64,000 nt of DNA from Aquatica leii (Eukaryota > Arthropoda > Insecta > Coleoptera > Lampyridae): assembly GCA_035610365.1 (NCBI GenBank), contig CM069435.1:19457123-19521122 (forward strand). The letters are read 5' to 3'. Positions 1 through 11,050 of the stretch are shown piece by piece (position 1 is the stretch's first letter; each line of letters opens with the position of its first letter). The translations under genes were made by a program, and so were the position numbers. A model generated the notes under the pieces. The model did not search any database, was not told the DNA's origin, and saw nothing but the letters and a program-made list of their open reading frames with translations.

Positions 1-1604
1 CTCCTTCCTCTACTCCTTTCTCCACCCATTGTTCTTCCTCTATTTTTTTATTATAAACCTCAATAATTTCATCTGTCCATACCTTTTTCTCCCTCCAAAC
101 TGTGTTTGAATTTTTTTCCTCTCTTTTAACCTTTTAGCCTTACTTCTAATGGCTGATGGTCAGAGTCAATCTCTTTCACTATTTTAAAACTTTTTATTTC
201 CTCCAAAACCTAACTAACCATTACATAATCTATTATAGATTATGTCTATCCCCTTGCTCCATATTTCTATTGAGTATAGTCCACCCCTTCCCCTCACATA
301 ACTCGAATAGCTCTCTACCTTGTTTGTTTAATGTCTTATCCATCGTTATTCTTTTTATTTCCTCCCCATTCACTATCATACCGCAACTTTTACCAATTCT
401 CGCGTTAAAATCTCCACCTATTATTAATTTTCCTCTATCCTCTTCCATCAGTAGCTGTTTCAATTTTCTTATTGTTTGTTTCATTTCTTGACCGTATACT
501 GTTATCACTGTATATCTACTTTCATCTTCTCTTGATATTTGATTTAATACTATTCCTTGCTCCTGCATGTTATTTTCGCATTCTTCTACCACTCCATTCT
601 TCTTTTACTCCCGATATTGTACCCCCTTGAGCTCTTCCTTTTTTTTTCTTTTCTTGTTGCGAACTGTACATTCCAGTAAATTTACTTTTCATCTTTCCCA
701 ATCTTTCTCCTCCAGCCACGTTTCTACTAAACCCACAATGTCGAACCCTTCTATATACTTTCAAAAATCAGCTCCTTTATTTTTAACTCCTGCAACGTTC
801 CAAAAAACTAAACCTATTTCTTTTGTTTTGTTTTTATCGTTTTTATTTATCTTGGCCTGGTCGTCTCCCTTTTTTTATCCCTTACCCCCTTTATTTTTAG
901 TTTTTTGGCCTCCTCCTCTCTAATTTATTTTCTTTTACGTTCCAGTTCCCTCAACCCATAATTTCATAAACCCTATTTTTGTTCTTTTTCCTTTAGTCTT
1001 CTTCCTTCCATCCTTATATTTTTTTGTACCTGGCTTTCCACTGGAGTCATATCTTCATCTACAAATATCCTTGTTCCTCTTAGCCTTCCTTTGTTCTTTA
1101 ATATTTCTAGTTTATCTTCTACTGAATCCAATTTTACTAGTATCAACCCACTCGCTAATTTAATTTCGTCTCTTATACCTTTTTCGAGTCCTAATTCATT
1201 TTTGAACAAGTTATCCACTTGCTTTTTACGCTCTTCTCTTCCCTCTTGACCTTCCATTCCTCTGATAACTAAGTTCTTCCTTGTCTTTTCCCTTTCCATT
1301 ACTTCCAACTTTCTTTCTAAATTTTCTATTTTCTCTTCCATGCTCTTATTTTCTTCGCTATCCTCTTTCTTTTTTTAACTCCTATGCGATCTTTTCCAGA
1401 TTAGATACTAATTTTTGTTCTCTTCCCTCATCTGCTTTATTTCTCTTATCATTTCCCTACACATCTCCATTACTCCCTGCTCTTCCTTATCACTCTTCTC
1501 TTTTCTCGGACTTCTTTTTGTTCGCTTACTCCTTGCAAAAGCTTCTTGCTTTTTTCTTGTGTTTTGTTTTTCATTTCAGATCCTGTCGATTCAGATTCTG
1601 ACAT
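1..1604 (-). mobile_element. LINE (non-LTR retrotransposon), decayed, runs off the left edge
   Basis: Read on the minus strand. An ORF1-like start lies at 1604-1602 (MSESESTGS), and its frame is broken near 1465. The 122-residue stretch at 1341-973 is a lysine/glutamate-rich coiled coil with the motif KNLVIRGMEG, typical of LINE ORF1 nucleic-acid-binding proteins. The frame at 592-233 carries the endonuclease core GGDFNARIG, and near 170-140 the minus strand reads SDHQPL, the late catalytic motif of apurinic-type LINE endonucleases. The reverse transcriptase would lie beyond position 1. Several frame breaks show it is not active. Confidence 0.8.
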
Positions 1605-1882
1605 AATTATTACTAATTATGTTTAATTAAAACAAGCCACAAATATTAAAAAAAAATAATGAAAATGTCTATGAATAAATAAAAATAAAAGTCTGTAATG
1701 TACTGATAACAAAAACGCGCTTGACCTTTACACTAGTCACGATAGTTGCTATAGCATTCGCATACTTTATCTGAACTCCGCAATAACAATAATAACCACG
1801 TCCTTACTCAACCGCTTTCATAATACGAATTGAACGTCGCTTAATTGTGAAAATTAGTCACATAGTGATTGAATTTTTTATG

Positions 1883-1962
1883 TACTGGGCGACAAAGATT
1901 TTGGTCAATATATTCCATTATCGCTCTAAAAATCACCAAAAAACCCTGTATGTCGCCCAGTA
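1883..1962. repeat. 80-bp foldback element with 12-bp terminal inverted repeats
   Basis: The 12 bases at 1883-1894 (TACTGGGCGACA) are exactly inverted at 1951-1962. The unit has no coding capacity and sits in the non-coding gap after the LINE start. It is probably a tiny foldback transposon or MITE. No target duplication could be fixed. Confidence 0.55.
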
Positions 1963-2005
1963 ATTTTTACTAAAAAAAATGCATTAGCTGTGACACATGA
2001 CGAAA

Positions 2006-2084
2006 GCTTTCTTTTAGGAGGCCGTGATGGGCATATATATAAAACGATTATATATATGCCCATCACGGCCTACTAAAAGAAAGC
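2006..2084. repeat. Hairpin-forming inverted repeat, 35-bp arms
   Basis: Arms 2006-2040 and 2050-2084 are inverted copies with one mismatch, separated by 9 bp. The arms include GGCCGTGATGGGCATATATA. This is a near-perfect stem, probably the terminus or whole body of a foldback element. It lies just upstream of the BEL relic. Confidence 0.7.
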
Positions 2085-2209
2085 AGCCTCAGCACGAAGT
2101 TACGTGTGGTGTTCGGTGACCTCGTTTAAACTACGACCTTGAACGACTTACAAATGGTTAGTCCTGTAATACAACAAGATCTCTTCTCAATTTTGGTGCG
2201 AGGAGATGT

Positions 2210-3575
2210 GTCGACAGGTGCTTGTTGATCCTATACAAATGTGATAGCAGCGCATTCTTTAGCTTTCAAACATTGCTCAATGGTTGGAGAGACTCTCGTA
2301 GGATGATCTCGTTCCGAATCACACCATTAATAAGTGGAATTTGTTTTATCATGACTTACCAATTCTCAATGATTGTCGTATTCCATGGCTCTGACATCGA
2401 TTGAATTATATGACTTCTCAGATCTCTCGATGCATGGATATGCTGCGTGCATTTATTTGAAGTCTTTCAATGATGATGACGTGGTTTATGTTATATTATT
2501 GTGTGCTCAATCCAAGTTTTCGCCATCGAATTACTTACTGATTCTATAATAGTTCTGGGTTTGTTGAACAATCTCGCGAAAACTTTTGTTTGCAATCGAA
2601 TTGCTGATATTTAGGAACTGACTTCCAGTTGTATTTGGCGCCATGTTTCAAATAAATCAAATCCAGCGGATTTGCCATCGAACTTTTTCCACGACAACTA
2701 GCTGATTCCTCCTCTTGAAAAAACCCGCATTGGTTGCAATACGATGAATCTCAATGGCCTTCTGCAAATCCACCTTCAATTGCATCAGTTACAGGAGTCT
2801 ACTAATAAAATTATAGAAATCGCTCAAACTGACTCATTCTCTGATGAACCCTTAAAGCTTTCAATTGTCATCGGAACTTGAAGCCGTCGGGTACTATTGG
2901 CAATTTGCATCTGTTCTAAAAGAAAACTTCAACAAGATTCATTCTGTTGTAATTTCCAACAAACATCATTTTTCGATTTTCATTATGAGATCCACTCACT
3001 TGTAGCATCATCACCCTGGACCTCAGTTAGTTCATATTAAAGTGGTTACCACCTTATCTACAGAATCTTTTTAGTGGTTCTACGGAGATTTGTTGCTTGT
3101 AGGGGTAAGCCGGCAAATATACATTCAGACAATGTAACTAACTTTGTTGGAGCAAATTCTACCTTAAAGGAACTGTGAGTTTCTCACTTCGCAAAATGTA
3201 GCGATTTTTGAAGCGAACGCTCGCTAAAAAATAGCTTGGCATTTTATTCTTTCTCATTCTACACACTTTGGTGGGTTGTGGGAAGCCGGTGTCTGATCAG
3301 TCAAACACCACCTAAAGAGATCTGCCGGCAACTTGGTTTTAACGTATGAGGAGTGGTCTTGTCTACCTTTTTTGTGAAATAGAAGTCATTTTGAATTCCT
3401 GGCCGTTAACTCTTTTATCTCAAGATCTCAACGATTTGAGTTCTTGACCTCTATCGATCTCTTTTTGGACGTGCTTTAACGGCTGTACTTGAACATTCAT
3501 TGAAAATTCCTGCTTCAAGACTTCCAACATTTTTGTGAACGATGGAGCAAGGAATATATCTCTAGGGTAAACCAA
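2210..3575 (+). mobile_element. BEL/Pao retrotransposon relic (RT/RNase H end to integrase)
   Basis: No frame is intact, but a consistent series of BEL/Pao pol pieces can be read in shifting plus-strand frames. Near 2330-2460 the conceptual protein has WNLFYHDLPILNDCRIPW followed by the ELYDFSDLSMHGYAACIYL region that precedes BEL RNase H. Near 3100-3170 it has RGKPANIHSDNVTNFVGANS, the integrase core. Near 3240-3330 it has HFGGLWEAGVKSVKHHLKR (one stop in place), the integrase region diagnostic of the superfamily. Similarity ends by about 3575. No LTRs are visible. It is a dead copy. Confidence 0.7.
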
Positions 3576-4950
3576 ACATAAAGAAAACCACGTTCTTAGA
3601 AAAACGAAAACATGTATTTATTTTATCAAAATCCTCTCAGCCGACAAAAAAAGCGCAATAGTTGTTATAGACTATTATATCTACGACCAGAAAATCAAAG
3701 AGATTTTACAAGAGATTTCTAGCTCCAAGAACCAAGACTACGCTGATACTGCACCATAGCAAACATCTGCATATGAATTGACTACCCAAGATACACGAAA
3801 GCAACTTGTCACTTTGACTGATAATCAGCGACCAACATACCAGCCAGCATAGTGTCTACTACCGATTATGTAACCGTTCCAAGAGAACAGCTTAGAAAGC
3901 GCTACTCAGCATCCCGTACGTCAGAGGCTTATATGAGATTATAAAATGACTAGGAAGAAGAAATATTTTTGTGCGGTTATCGTACTGTAGGAATTTTGCA
4001 TTTTTCATACCGGATGTCACTAAGGACAATTCCATTTTTTACGTTAAAGAAATTACACGTGTGTGTTAATGTCATGCGCAGGGGTTTCCTCATCTTAAGA
4101 TCTCAAATCATCTACGCTGATTTTGAATCAGTTGTGGTTTTGGATGTGGTTGTTGTGAGAAATTTGTTGGGCAACCTGCACATGTTCTGTTACCTTGGAA
4201 AAAGCGCGTATTGTTGAGAACTGTCTCGGTTGCATATATTCTGATCAAACCACCGTTTCGATTTCTGTGATTCCGAGCAGCATTACAACCGAATTGAAGA
4301 GCACACCTATTTAAATATCTTCACTAATTTCAGGAACCTTAGTGCACTTTGCTGTTTTTAAGATACCGTATGAAACTGAGCAATTTATTTGTGGTAACTG
4401 TGTATATATGCATCAGTTTAATTTGTGTTGGATGTCATTAGCTGCAAATTTGGAAACATAATGTTACAACTTTATTCCTTATATATAATTTATTTTTGCT
4501 CTAAGGTCAGTCGCATGCACGCACGACCGAACCCTATGAACCGAACGTATATATATTACGCTTGTCATTACGACCAATGTATACCGCTTTTTTTTCATTT
4601 TGTTTCGTATGAGCTCGTGATACTTGACAATTGTGTTGTATTTACCAACGTGAACTTCTTTTGAATGTAATGTTAAGCTAATTGATTGCTTATATGAACG
4701 AGGTGTTGCCTAATCTAAAGTGGATTGCATCATTATTATTAACTGTGATATTTGTTGACGAACTCTTAATTGTTACCTATTTGCTTAATTCTACTCGTAA
4801 CCACTTTTTCTACTGTTGAAATAAAAATATTCGTTGTTACAATTGTGTTTTGCGATTTGTTTGCTTGTAGTGTCAGACAGATGTAAACGGGATCTGTGGT
4901 GGTTATTTCTACCGTTTTGGCGCTCTTTTATTTCTGTTATAAGCAGCACA
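3576..4950. other. Gap with no confident gene
   Basis: AT-rich sequence without a convincing exon or RNA gene. Near 4100-4130 the plus strand reads SQIIYADFESVVV, which resembles the exonuclease motif of protein-primed family B DNA polymerases of Polinton/Maverick elements. Nothing around it supports a longer match, so it is not called. The gap may be intron of the Ctl2-like gene whose 3' exons follow. Confidence 0.3.
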
Positions 4951-4959
4951 CCAAGGACT

Positions 4960-5063
4960 AAGACTACTATTAGAAGTGTAATCTCCGAGTGTAGACCACA
5001 GACCAAAACTGCATCTACCAAAGGTGAATGTGGCAGGTCATATGTGGGAGAAACCGGAAATTA
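4960..5063 (+). mobile_element. Possible Penelope-like element endonuclease fragment
   Basis: The plus strand encodes GECGRSYVGETGN, which matches the start of the GIY-YIG endonuclease of Penelope-like elements as read more fully at 7617-8110. Only this short core remains, followed at once by a stop. A chance resemblance cannot be excluded. Confidence 0.35.
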
Positions 5064-5317
5064 GACTCCTAAAAGAACTTAAACTTCACTAATTTTTTCA
5101 TTGGTTAACTTTTGATTCGCTTAATTGCATTTTGTACGTAGTATTCACCTGATTACGATTGCAGATACTTTAGCAATTGAAACGTAGTGTATATTCATTT
5201 ATTTTTGTTAAAAACAATCCAAGTCCAACTCATTGTCTGCCTCATTCAAACGAACCTGTTGTTGTTTTGCTTGTATTTGCACCTTATACAACAGTACTTC
5301 AATTTTTCTATTTCCAG

Positions 5318-6702
5318 GTACCTAACTGACTACACACATGGTATAGAGCCAGTCGCCATATTCTTGAGCATATTTACTGTAATAATATTACTAGTGATAT
5401 TGGTTCTTAGAAAAAGAATTGAACTCGTAATACAATTGTTGAAGGAAGCCGGAAAAGCAATTTCCGCAATTCCAGTAATAGTGTTACAACCCCTTCTAGT
5501 AAAATTTCTTTAAAATATGTGCCCAAATGATTATTTAATTGTTTCAGACGATATCGGCGTTGGGTTTAACACTATGTGCATGGGTGTATTTTATTCTCGT
5601 GATCGAAAGTGCAGGTATTCCTAAAGAATCGTTTCGTGGTATAACGTTCCACCAAAACGGGATAATAAACTTTAGCAGATGGTTTAATCTATTCGTTATG
5701 CTTTGGATGGTACAGTTCATTTACGGTTGTCAGAGTATGACTATGGCTGGCGCTGTTTCGAAATGGTATTTTACCAGGTAAGTTTATATCTGGTTTTTTG
5801 ACCGATCGTGTCAAGTTAATTTTCAGGAACAAAGCTATGTTGAACAGTCCCTTATGGAACAGTTTTAGAAACACGATTCTCTACCATTTAGGCACGATTT
5901 CCCTCGGCTCTTTAATAATTGCTCTGATTCAAATGCTTAGAATACTTGTTCGCCTTTTCCGTAGATACATTCGGTACCCTTTGTATCTATGTTGCATGTG
6001 CTGCATATTTGCAAAAATTGAAACTTGCCTAAACTATTTAGAAGATTTGGTTAAATATCTTACGAGGAATGCGTATATTGTTACAGGTATGTATCTTTTG
6101 GACTAGTAATCTAAAAATAAAAAACTTTTTTCAGCTATTTACGGAACCGGTTTCATTGAATCTGGAACAAAGGCATTTAAGTTGCTGTTCGAAAATGTTT
6201 TGCGCGTAATTGCGATAAATTCAGTTGGGGATTTTGTTTTATTTTTGGCGAAAGTTTTAGTCGTGGTTTCTAGTGTTCTTGTTGGTCTTGCTGTTCTACA
6301 GGTAACGAACGCATCTTATCTCGGCTCGAATTAATGAGATTTGAGAAATTGCGACGATTGTGTTAAATTGTCAATTTCCAGAATAAACCAAATGTGGATA
6401 ACGTTTGGGCAGTTTTGCTTGTACTTGGAGCAGTTGCGTTACTTATAGGTCACTGTTTCCTGACTGTCTATGAGGTGAGTACCGCATACTTTGATTATTA
6501 AACCCTAAAAAATAAATTGCAGATTGCGGTAGATACAGTTTTTATCTGTTTCTGCGAAGATTGCAATATGAACGATGGAATGGCTCGTCCATATTATATG
6601 TCCCATAGTCTTATGGAATTTGTCGAAAAATCGCGAGTTGTTTTAAATGTTAAAGATGCAGAGGCTAATACTAACAACACTGGTGAAGCTGTTGTAACAT
6701 AG
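5318..6702 (+). CDS. Ctl2: Choline-transporter-like protein (SLC44/CTL family), 3' exons only
   Basis: Six consecutive exons with GT-AG introns join in frame: 5318-5498, 5548-5777, 5827-6086, 6135-6301, 6382-6474 and 6523-6702 (stop). The product is a polytopic membrane protein of the SLC44 family, which moves choline or ethanolamine across membranes. Supporting motifs are LRKRIELVIQLLKEAGKA after the first helix, MAGAVSKWYFTR, YHLGTISLGSLIIALIQ, LTRNAYIV, and the C-terminal FLCFCED-like and RPYYMSHSLMEF segments. These cover about the last 60% of a usual 650-700 residue protein. The extracellular loop after the second visible helix (about residues 80-105) is much shorter than in typical members and lacks their paired cysteines. 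No upstream exon is visible between 2100 and 5317, so the 5' half lies further upstream or is lost. The open frames and splice sites argue against a simple pseudogene. Confidence 0.85.
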
Positions 6703-6778
6703 ATTTCAGGAAACATTTTTTTGGAAGGTTATTTTAAGTTTATTTTAGCGTTTTTTGTCATTTTGTTCTTATTAGTTA

Positions 6779-6784
6779 AATAAA
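6779..6784 (+). terminator. Polyadenylation signal of the Ctl2-like gene
   Basis: AATAAA lies 77 nt after the stop codon of the Ctl2-like gene, with a T-rich tract just downstream. No competing signal lies between stop and hexamer. Confidence 0.7.
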
Positions 6785-7175
6785 GCGTTTTTACTTTTAT
6801 ACTCAAAAAAACTTTTTTTTAAATATCTTGAAATAATCGCAGTAAAACAATAAAAAAGAGAAGAAAAATCGGTGGAATTAAAAGAAAAAAAGAAATATTA
6901 CCCTATCGATCTAATGAATCATGGAAAAACTAAAAGCAAAATCATAAAATGCTGCTAAGCAAAAGGAGTAAAAACTTCGATGAAGATAAAATGTGGATGT
7001 AAGGCTAGTGACTGGCAAATAACTGCTAACGTTCGAGTTAAGGTACGAAGTACGCTTGGAAAATGAATGAGAAATGTAAGAGAAGTATATGGAACATGAA
7101 AGTGAAGGAAAATGAGAAATCTTTGAAGAAAAATATAACGTCCGGTACTCTAGAAGACGAAACCTGAACGCAAGT
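6785..7175. other. Intergenic, no feature seen
   Basis: A-rich sequence between the Ctl2-like polyadenylation site and the first Penelope fragment. I see no coding or structural signal. Confidence 0.4.
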
Positions 7176-7500
7176 TCAAATATTATAAAAGTGAATATTT
7201 GTTATCGGAGTTTGAACAGAATCAATGTTATAACTGAGGTCGCCAATGTTTCGGCCAATTTCATTGAGAAGTAGTCTCTGTATATAAAGAAGTATAGTTG
7301 CGGTTGATTGTGCGCGACTTGACTGGGTTACAGTCGAAAAGAGGCGTGTCTTCGATAAACGAGTAACGACTGGGACCAAATGAAGGGTTAGTTCGAAACA
7401 CTGATCACCAATGAAGTTATTTGGGTGTTTGACGATTTCTATGCTTTCTCTGATATCTTTATTGAGGAAGAATAGAGATAGTAGAATGCGAGCTTTCACG
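7176..7500 (-). mobile_element. Penelope-like element, C-terminal tail fragment
   Basis: The minus-strand frame includes SIEIVKHPNNFIGDQCFEL followed by TRLSKTRLFSTVTQSSRA. This is the region after the GIY-YIG core of Penelope-like elements, and the same arrangement recurs at 23270-23640 (plus) and 25545-25800 (minus). Downstream, around 7260-7210, a degenerate version of the ribozyme-like segment (GGCCGAAACATTGG) follows. The copy is truncated. Confidence 0.65.
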
Positions 7501-7534
7501 GCTGTTGTTTAATGTGGCACTGTTTTTCGGGAGT

Positions 7535-7592
7535 TGCCGCGTCACAACACTTTCACCTAACGTTTCGCTGATCATGCTGTCAGCTTCTTCAG
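7535..7592 (-). ncRNA. Hammerhead-ribozyme-like core in Penelope terminal repeat
   Basis: On the minus strand, CTGAAGA (7592-7586) is followed by a five-pair stem, GCTGA with TCAGC, and then GAAAC (7566-7562). The order CUGANGA, stem II, GAAA is the conserved core of hammerhead ribozymes, which are known from terminal repeats of many Penelope-like elements. It lies about 25 nt past the end of the Penelope reading frame at 7617, where the terminal repeat is expected. Stem III and the cleavage site are less clear. Confidence 0.5.
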
Positions 7593-7616
7593 AAGATTTC
7601 TAAAAACTTGATGTTA

Positions 7617-8110
7617 TCGTCTTGCGTTCCTCGTTATATACAGTCTTACGGTTCCACTTTGCTGGTCCGTTCTGGTCTGTTGAGTTGCGTTCATAGTCGT
7701 CTGTTGACTTCTTGCATGTTTTTCACGCAGCTTAAATCTCAATGTGTTGCTTAATCTGTATCCATCCTCACGGTTGAAGTTAGGATTTTTTATTATTTCC
7801 AGAGATTCCAGTATTATTCGCTGGTGATAGTGTCTGCTTCGTGCTAATACCCTTACGTTCCCGTAATCAATCCGGTGTTCTCCATTGTCATGTAGTTTTA
7901 CCGCTACTGCAGATTTGTCTGTGCGTCTGAATTGAGCGTCTCGTTGATGTTCTTTAACCCTGCACTGAATGCTCCTTCCTGTTTGGCCGATGTAACTTTT
8001 GCTGCACATGTACTCTAATTTGTATATAGCTTTGGTGTGTAGTCTAGGAAGTTCATCTTTATTAGGTAGTACGAGCTGATCTAATTTCTTCACTGTGTTA
8101 TAACGTGTAG
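7617..8110 (-). mobile_element. Penelope-like element, GIY-YIG endonuclease domain (copy A)
   Basis: The minus strand encodes the C-terminal half of a Penelope-like protein. KLEYMCSKSYIGQTGRSIQC is the GIY-YIG endonuclease core with the cysteine-containing entry typical of the family. It is followed by VKEHQRDAQFRRTDKSAVA, a conserved HRIDYGNVRV segment, and SLEIIKNPNFNREDGYRLSN near the end. The open frame continues past 8110 only because it runs through an inverted second copy, so the 235-residue frame seen here is a chimera and not a real protein. Confidence 0.8.
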
Positions 8111-8460
8111 CGATGTTAAAGAACAAAGTTACATCGGCCAAACGGGAAGAAGCATTCAGTGCAGGGTTAAAAACATCAACGAGACGCTCAACTGAAAGGC
8201 ACAGACAAATCTGCAGTAGCGGAACATCTACATGAGAATGGAGATCACCGGATTGATTACGGGAACGTAAAGGTATTAGAACGAAGCAGACACTATCACC
8301 AGCGAATAATACCCAAATCACTGGAAATAATGAAAAATCTTAACAACTTCAACCGTGAGGATGGATACAGATTTAGCAACACATGGAGATCTACGCTGCG
8401 TGAAGAACATGCAAGAAGTCAGCAGACATCTATGATATGATCAGCAACGCGGAACTGAAA
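8111..8460 (+). mobile_element. Penelope-like element, inverted second copy of the endonuclease (copy B)
   Basis: The plus strand repeats copy A in the opposite direction. It starts within SYIGQTGRSIQCRVK and runs through to the NFNREDGYRFSN-type tail with several stops and indels. The two copies meet abruptly near 8110 at the same domain point. Two endonuclease halves therefore face away from a shared junction. The copy is dead. Confidence 0.75.
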
Positions 8461-8789
8461 GAAGAATAGAGATTTCGCAATCACCGAAGCGTAATTAAAA
8501 TCTAGATTGTAACCTGTAGTAAAATGATGTTCAGCACTGCATATTTAGAGATATCCTGTTCTTTCTACAACGATCATATTCTGAAATGCGTGTATTGAGT
8601 GAAAATAACCACTTGAACAAGGAATTTGGTATACACCTTGACATGAAAATGTAGATAGAAGAATCTGAGATATTTTACCTGTCTAGTTAAATATGATCGC
8701 TACTATTTTGCTGTTGCTGATCATTCTCATCTTACTATGGAATTATTTTATATATGTTCTAAATTTGCTATAAGTGAACTATACCGGTT

Positions 8790-9070
8790 CATTAGTTTTT
8801 TCCTGCTACCTTCCTAATCTTCGAGAAAAAGTATAGAAATTTCCTTGAGAATAATTGCTTGTAGTAGGTGTAGTACTCACAATTGGTTTTTGAATTTCTG
8901 AACGCCCATAAAGTTGTAGCAACCTGCTGTTTTATAGCGGAAGATATCTTTTCCTCCAGGGTTGTTTTTAAATCCTTTTTAATTATTGCATGCCCAATCT
9001 TGTAGTAATGCATCTGCTTTGTTCATGATTATAGTAGCCTTTCTCTTGTCAGCTGGGAGTGATATTTCTG
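8790..9070 (-). mobile_element. Penelope-like reverse transcriptase fragment (tentative)
   Basis: The minus strand in shifting frames reads ADKRKATIIMNKADALLQDW, which resembles the ADKG-type motif at the front of the Penelope reverse transcriptase. It lies upstream, on the same strand, of the copy A endonuclease. Only this block is recognisable. Confidence 0.4.
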
Positions 9071-9177
9071 TTCGTCTTAGGGTACCTTTAGAGCGATTGG
9101 ATTTCGGTGTTGTAGACCACGCATTTATAACACATGGCGAAAGAAATAACTATAGGGTAATACATTTCTGTCCTATA

Positions 9178-9470
9178 TTATCTTAGAAAGAAGTCTGTTA
9201 TTAATTTTGCTTTTACTAAAAAAGGAGCCAACAATCCAAGAGGATCGTATATCTGCGCAGTTATGGCTAAAATTGATCTCTTAGTAATATGACGCTCTGG
9301 CGTTGTAAGGTTAAACGAATAGGCTAAGTGATTCTTGTTTGGGTTCCATGACACGCCGCAGACAACGCTGCGTAAGAACGACAAACTTGTCAAATGTGTC
9401 GTCCATCCGTTACCGTTTTTCGTTCCTAGAATTTTTTTGTACTCGAAGATCAGGTCAATTCTGTTTAGAT
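9178..9470 (-). mobile_element. BEL/Pao reverse transcriptase fragment
   Basis: The minus-strand frame encodes CGVSWNPNKNHLAYSFNL followed by ITKRSILAITAQIYDPLGLL. The second block is the highly conserved segment between reverse transcriptase and RNase H in BEL/Pao elements. No other part of the element adjoins it. It is a short relic. Confidence 0.75.
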
Positions 9471-9589
9471 AATTCTACTTTTCGATAAGGAAAGTATAGC
9501 AATCGCAATTTTTTTTTATAATTTTTATTGCATAATTTTACTTTTGAAGGACTCCTGAATTAGAAAGATGTATTTTTGACAAAAAAACT

Positions 9590-10430
9590 TTTGGACGTGT
9601 GTGTGTGTGTGTGTAACGATGTACCAACGATAACTCTCGAACCAAATTTCTTAGTAACTTGAAATTTGATATGGAGCTGCCTTTTTATATTCTCTCGGTT
9701 CTATCAAAAAATGGGTCTCATAAAGAAACCGGAAGTGGGCGTATCCGCCATTTTTAACAGTTTTTCTTATATAATTTTGTGCGTATGTAAATTATTCGAA
9801 TTATTTTTACAGTTTCCAATAGAGATAATTCTTCCTAACAATTTATTCAAATAATTTTTTTTCCAAACATTAACAGTTTATTAGATAAATTTGATTTATA
9901 ATTTAAAGTGAATTCCATATATAATCCTAGGTTCGAATCCTGCCTGCGACGATTTTTTTAGAAAAAAATTCCATATCTTGAACGGAAAGCAAGATACGTT
10001 AAAAAATAACAATTTTTTTCTATATTCTTTTGACTTGTTTATATACAGAGTGCTGCATCTTATTTAAATTATCTTTAGATGTACTCACGATAACTCTCAA
10101 AGCAAAAGTCCTAGTAACTTGAAATTTGGTATGGAGCCAGTTTTTTATATTCTCTCTGCTTTGAGAGAGTTGGGTTTGATAAAGAAACCGGAAGTGGGTG
10201 TATCCGCCATTTCTAACAGTTTTTCTTATATAATTTTGTACGTATGTAAATGATTCGAATTATTTTTACAGTTTCTTATAGAGATAATTCTTCCTAACAA
10301 AAAAAAATTTCTAACATCAACAGTTTATCAGATATTTAATTTGTAATTTAAAATGCATTCACAAATATAATATAGTTTCGAATCCTGCCTGCGATGATGA
10401 TTTTTTTACTGATTTATTAAACGGGTAAGT
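9590..10430 (+). repeat. Two direct copies of an interspersed repeat with a tRNA-like B box
   Basis: A unit starting near 9620 (after a GT microsatellite at about 9598-9614) recurs near 10080. Shared blocks include ACGATAACTCTC, AACTTGAAATTTG, GAAACCGGAAGTGGG, TATCCGCCATTT and the TTTTTCTTATATAATTTTGT run. Each ends in TTCGAATCCTGCCTGCGA (9932, 10377). The first copy's GGTTCGAATCC fits the Pol III B-box pattern of a tRNA T arm. A third, inverted copy spans about 13150-14480 and is split by a hAT element. No A box is visible, so a SINE assignment is not secure. Confidence 0.6.
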
Positions 10431-10992
10431 AATATCGAGGTGCACAAATATAAGGGTTAGTCGATATGATCTTAATGAAATCGAGGAGAAAAATTTCAAA
10501 AAAATTATAGCATGCTAGGAAGTCAATACAAATGTGTACATATCATTTCAAAGTGGTTTTATGACAAGTATGTCGATAAAATAGAATATCTTCATTACCA
10601 GCTAGGTAGCAATCGGCTAACCTTGTCCGCCAAAAATTATAAATATAAAAGCGTGACAGGAAGGAAACTTTCTTCTTTACATTTTCTTACTCGTGAATCA
10701 TTAATTTTTTTCTTGTCGATTTGTATGTATATGTACATATTTAATAAGTTGTGTCGTTATCATTGTTAGTTTCAATTGGTATCATTATTATAATAGTGAT
10801 CCTCGTGTTTATATTTAATAAAAATTGTAAGCTAGCATGAAAAATAATTTTTGTAAGATGGATAGGGAAGATGTAATAATCGCATCCAGTTTATTTTAAC
10901 AGTTATAACGCATTTGAAAAAAAAACACCTTCAATTCTGTTTGAACATATCACTTATGCTAACATTAGAATGTCTTCCGGGTTTGGGCCGTG

Positions 10993-11050
10993 TCATAGTT
11001 GCAACCGAAGCTGCCAACGTTTCGCCCACTTTCGTAAGGGGCTTCATCAG
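10993..11050 (-). ncRNA. Hammerhead-ribozyme-like core, left arm
   Basis: Mirror image of the right-arm core: CTGATGA, a GCCC/GGGC stem, GAAAC, then a GCAGC-TTCG-GTTGC hairpin, all on the minus strand. Being an exact inverted copy, it could also base-pair with the other arm instead of folding as a ribozyme. Confidence 0.5.

Noticed and set aside
156-923. Plus-strand open frames rich in Ser, Phe and Leu at the left edge
   Set aside because: They are antisense to the LINE ORF1 and endonuclease; low-complexity T/C-rich sequence explains them.
8111-8321. First 70 residues of the 235-residue minus-strand frame as part of a real protein
   Set aside because: They are antisense of the inverted Penelope copy B; the long frame is a chance fusion.
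9900-9960. A tRNA gene at the GGTTCGAATCC sequence
   Set aside because: Only the T-arm-like box is present; no acceptor stem, D arm or anticodon arm can be folded around it.
10512-10769. 85-residue plus-strand frame
   Set aside because: No homology, no splice context, and composition of random AT-rich DNA.
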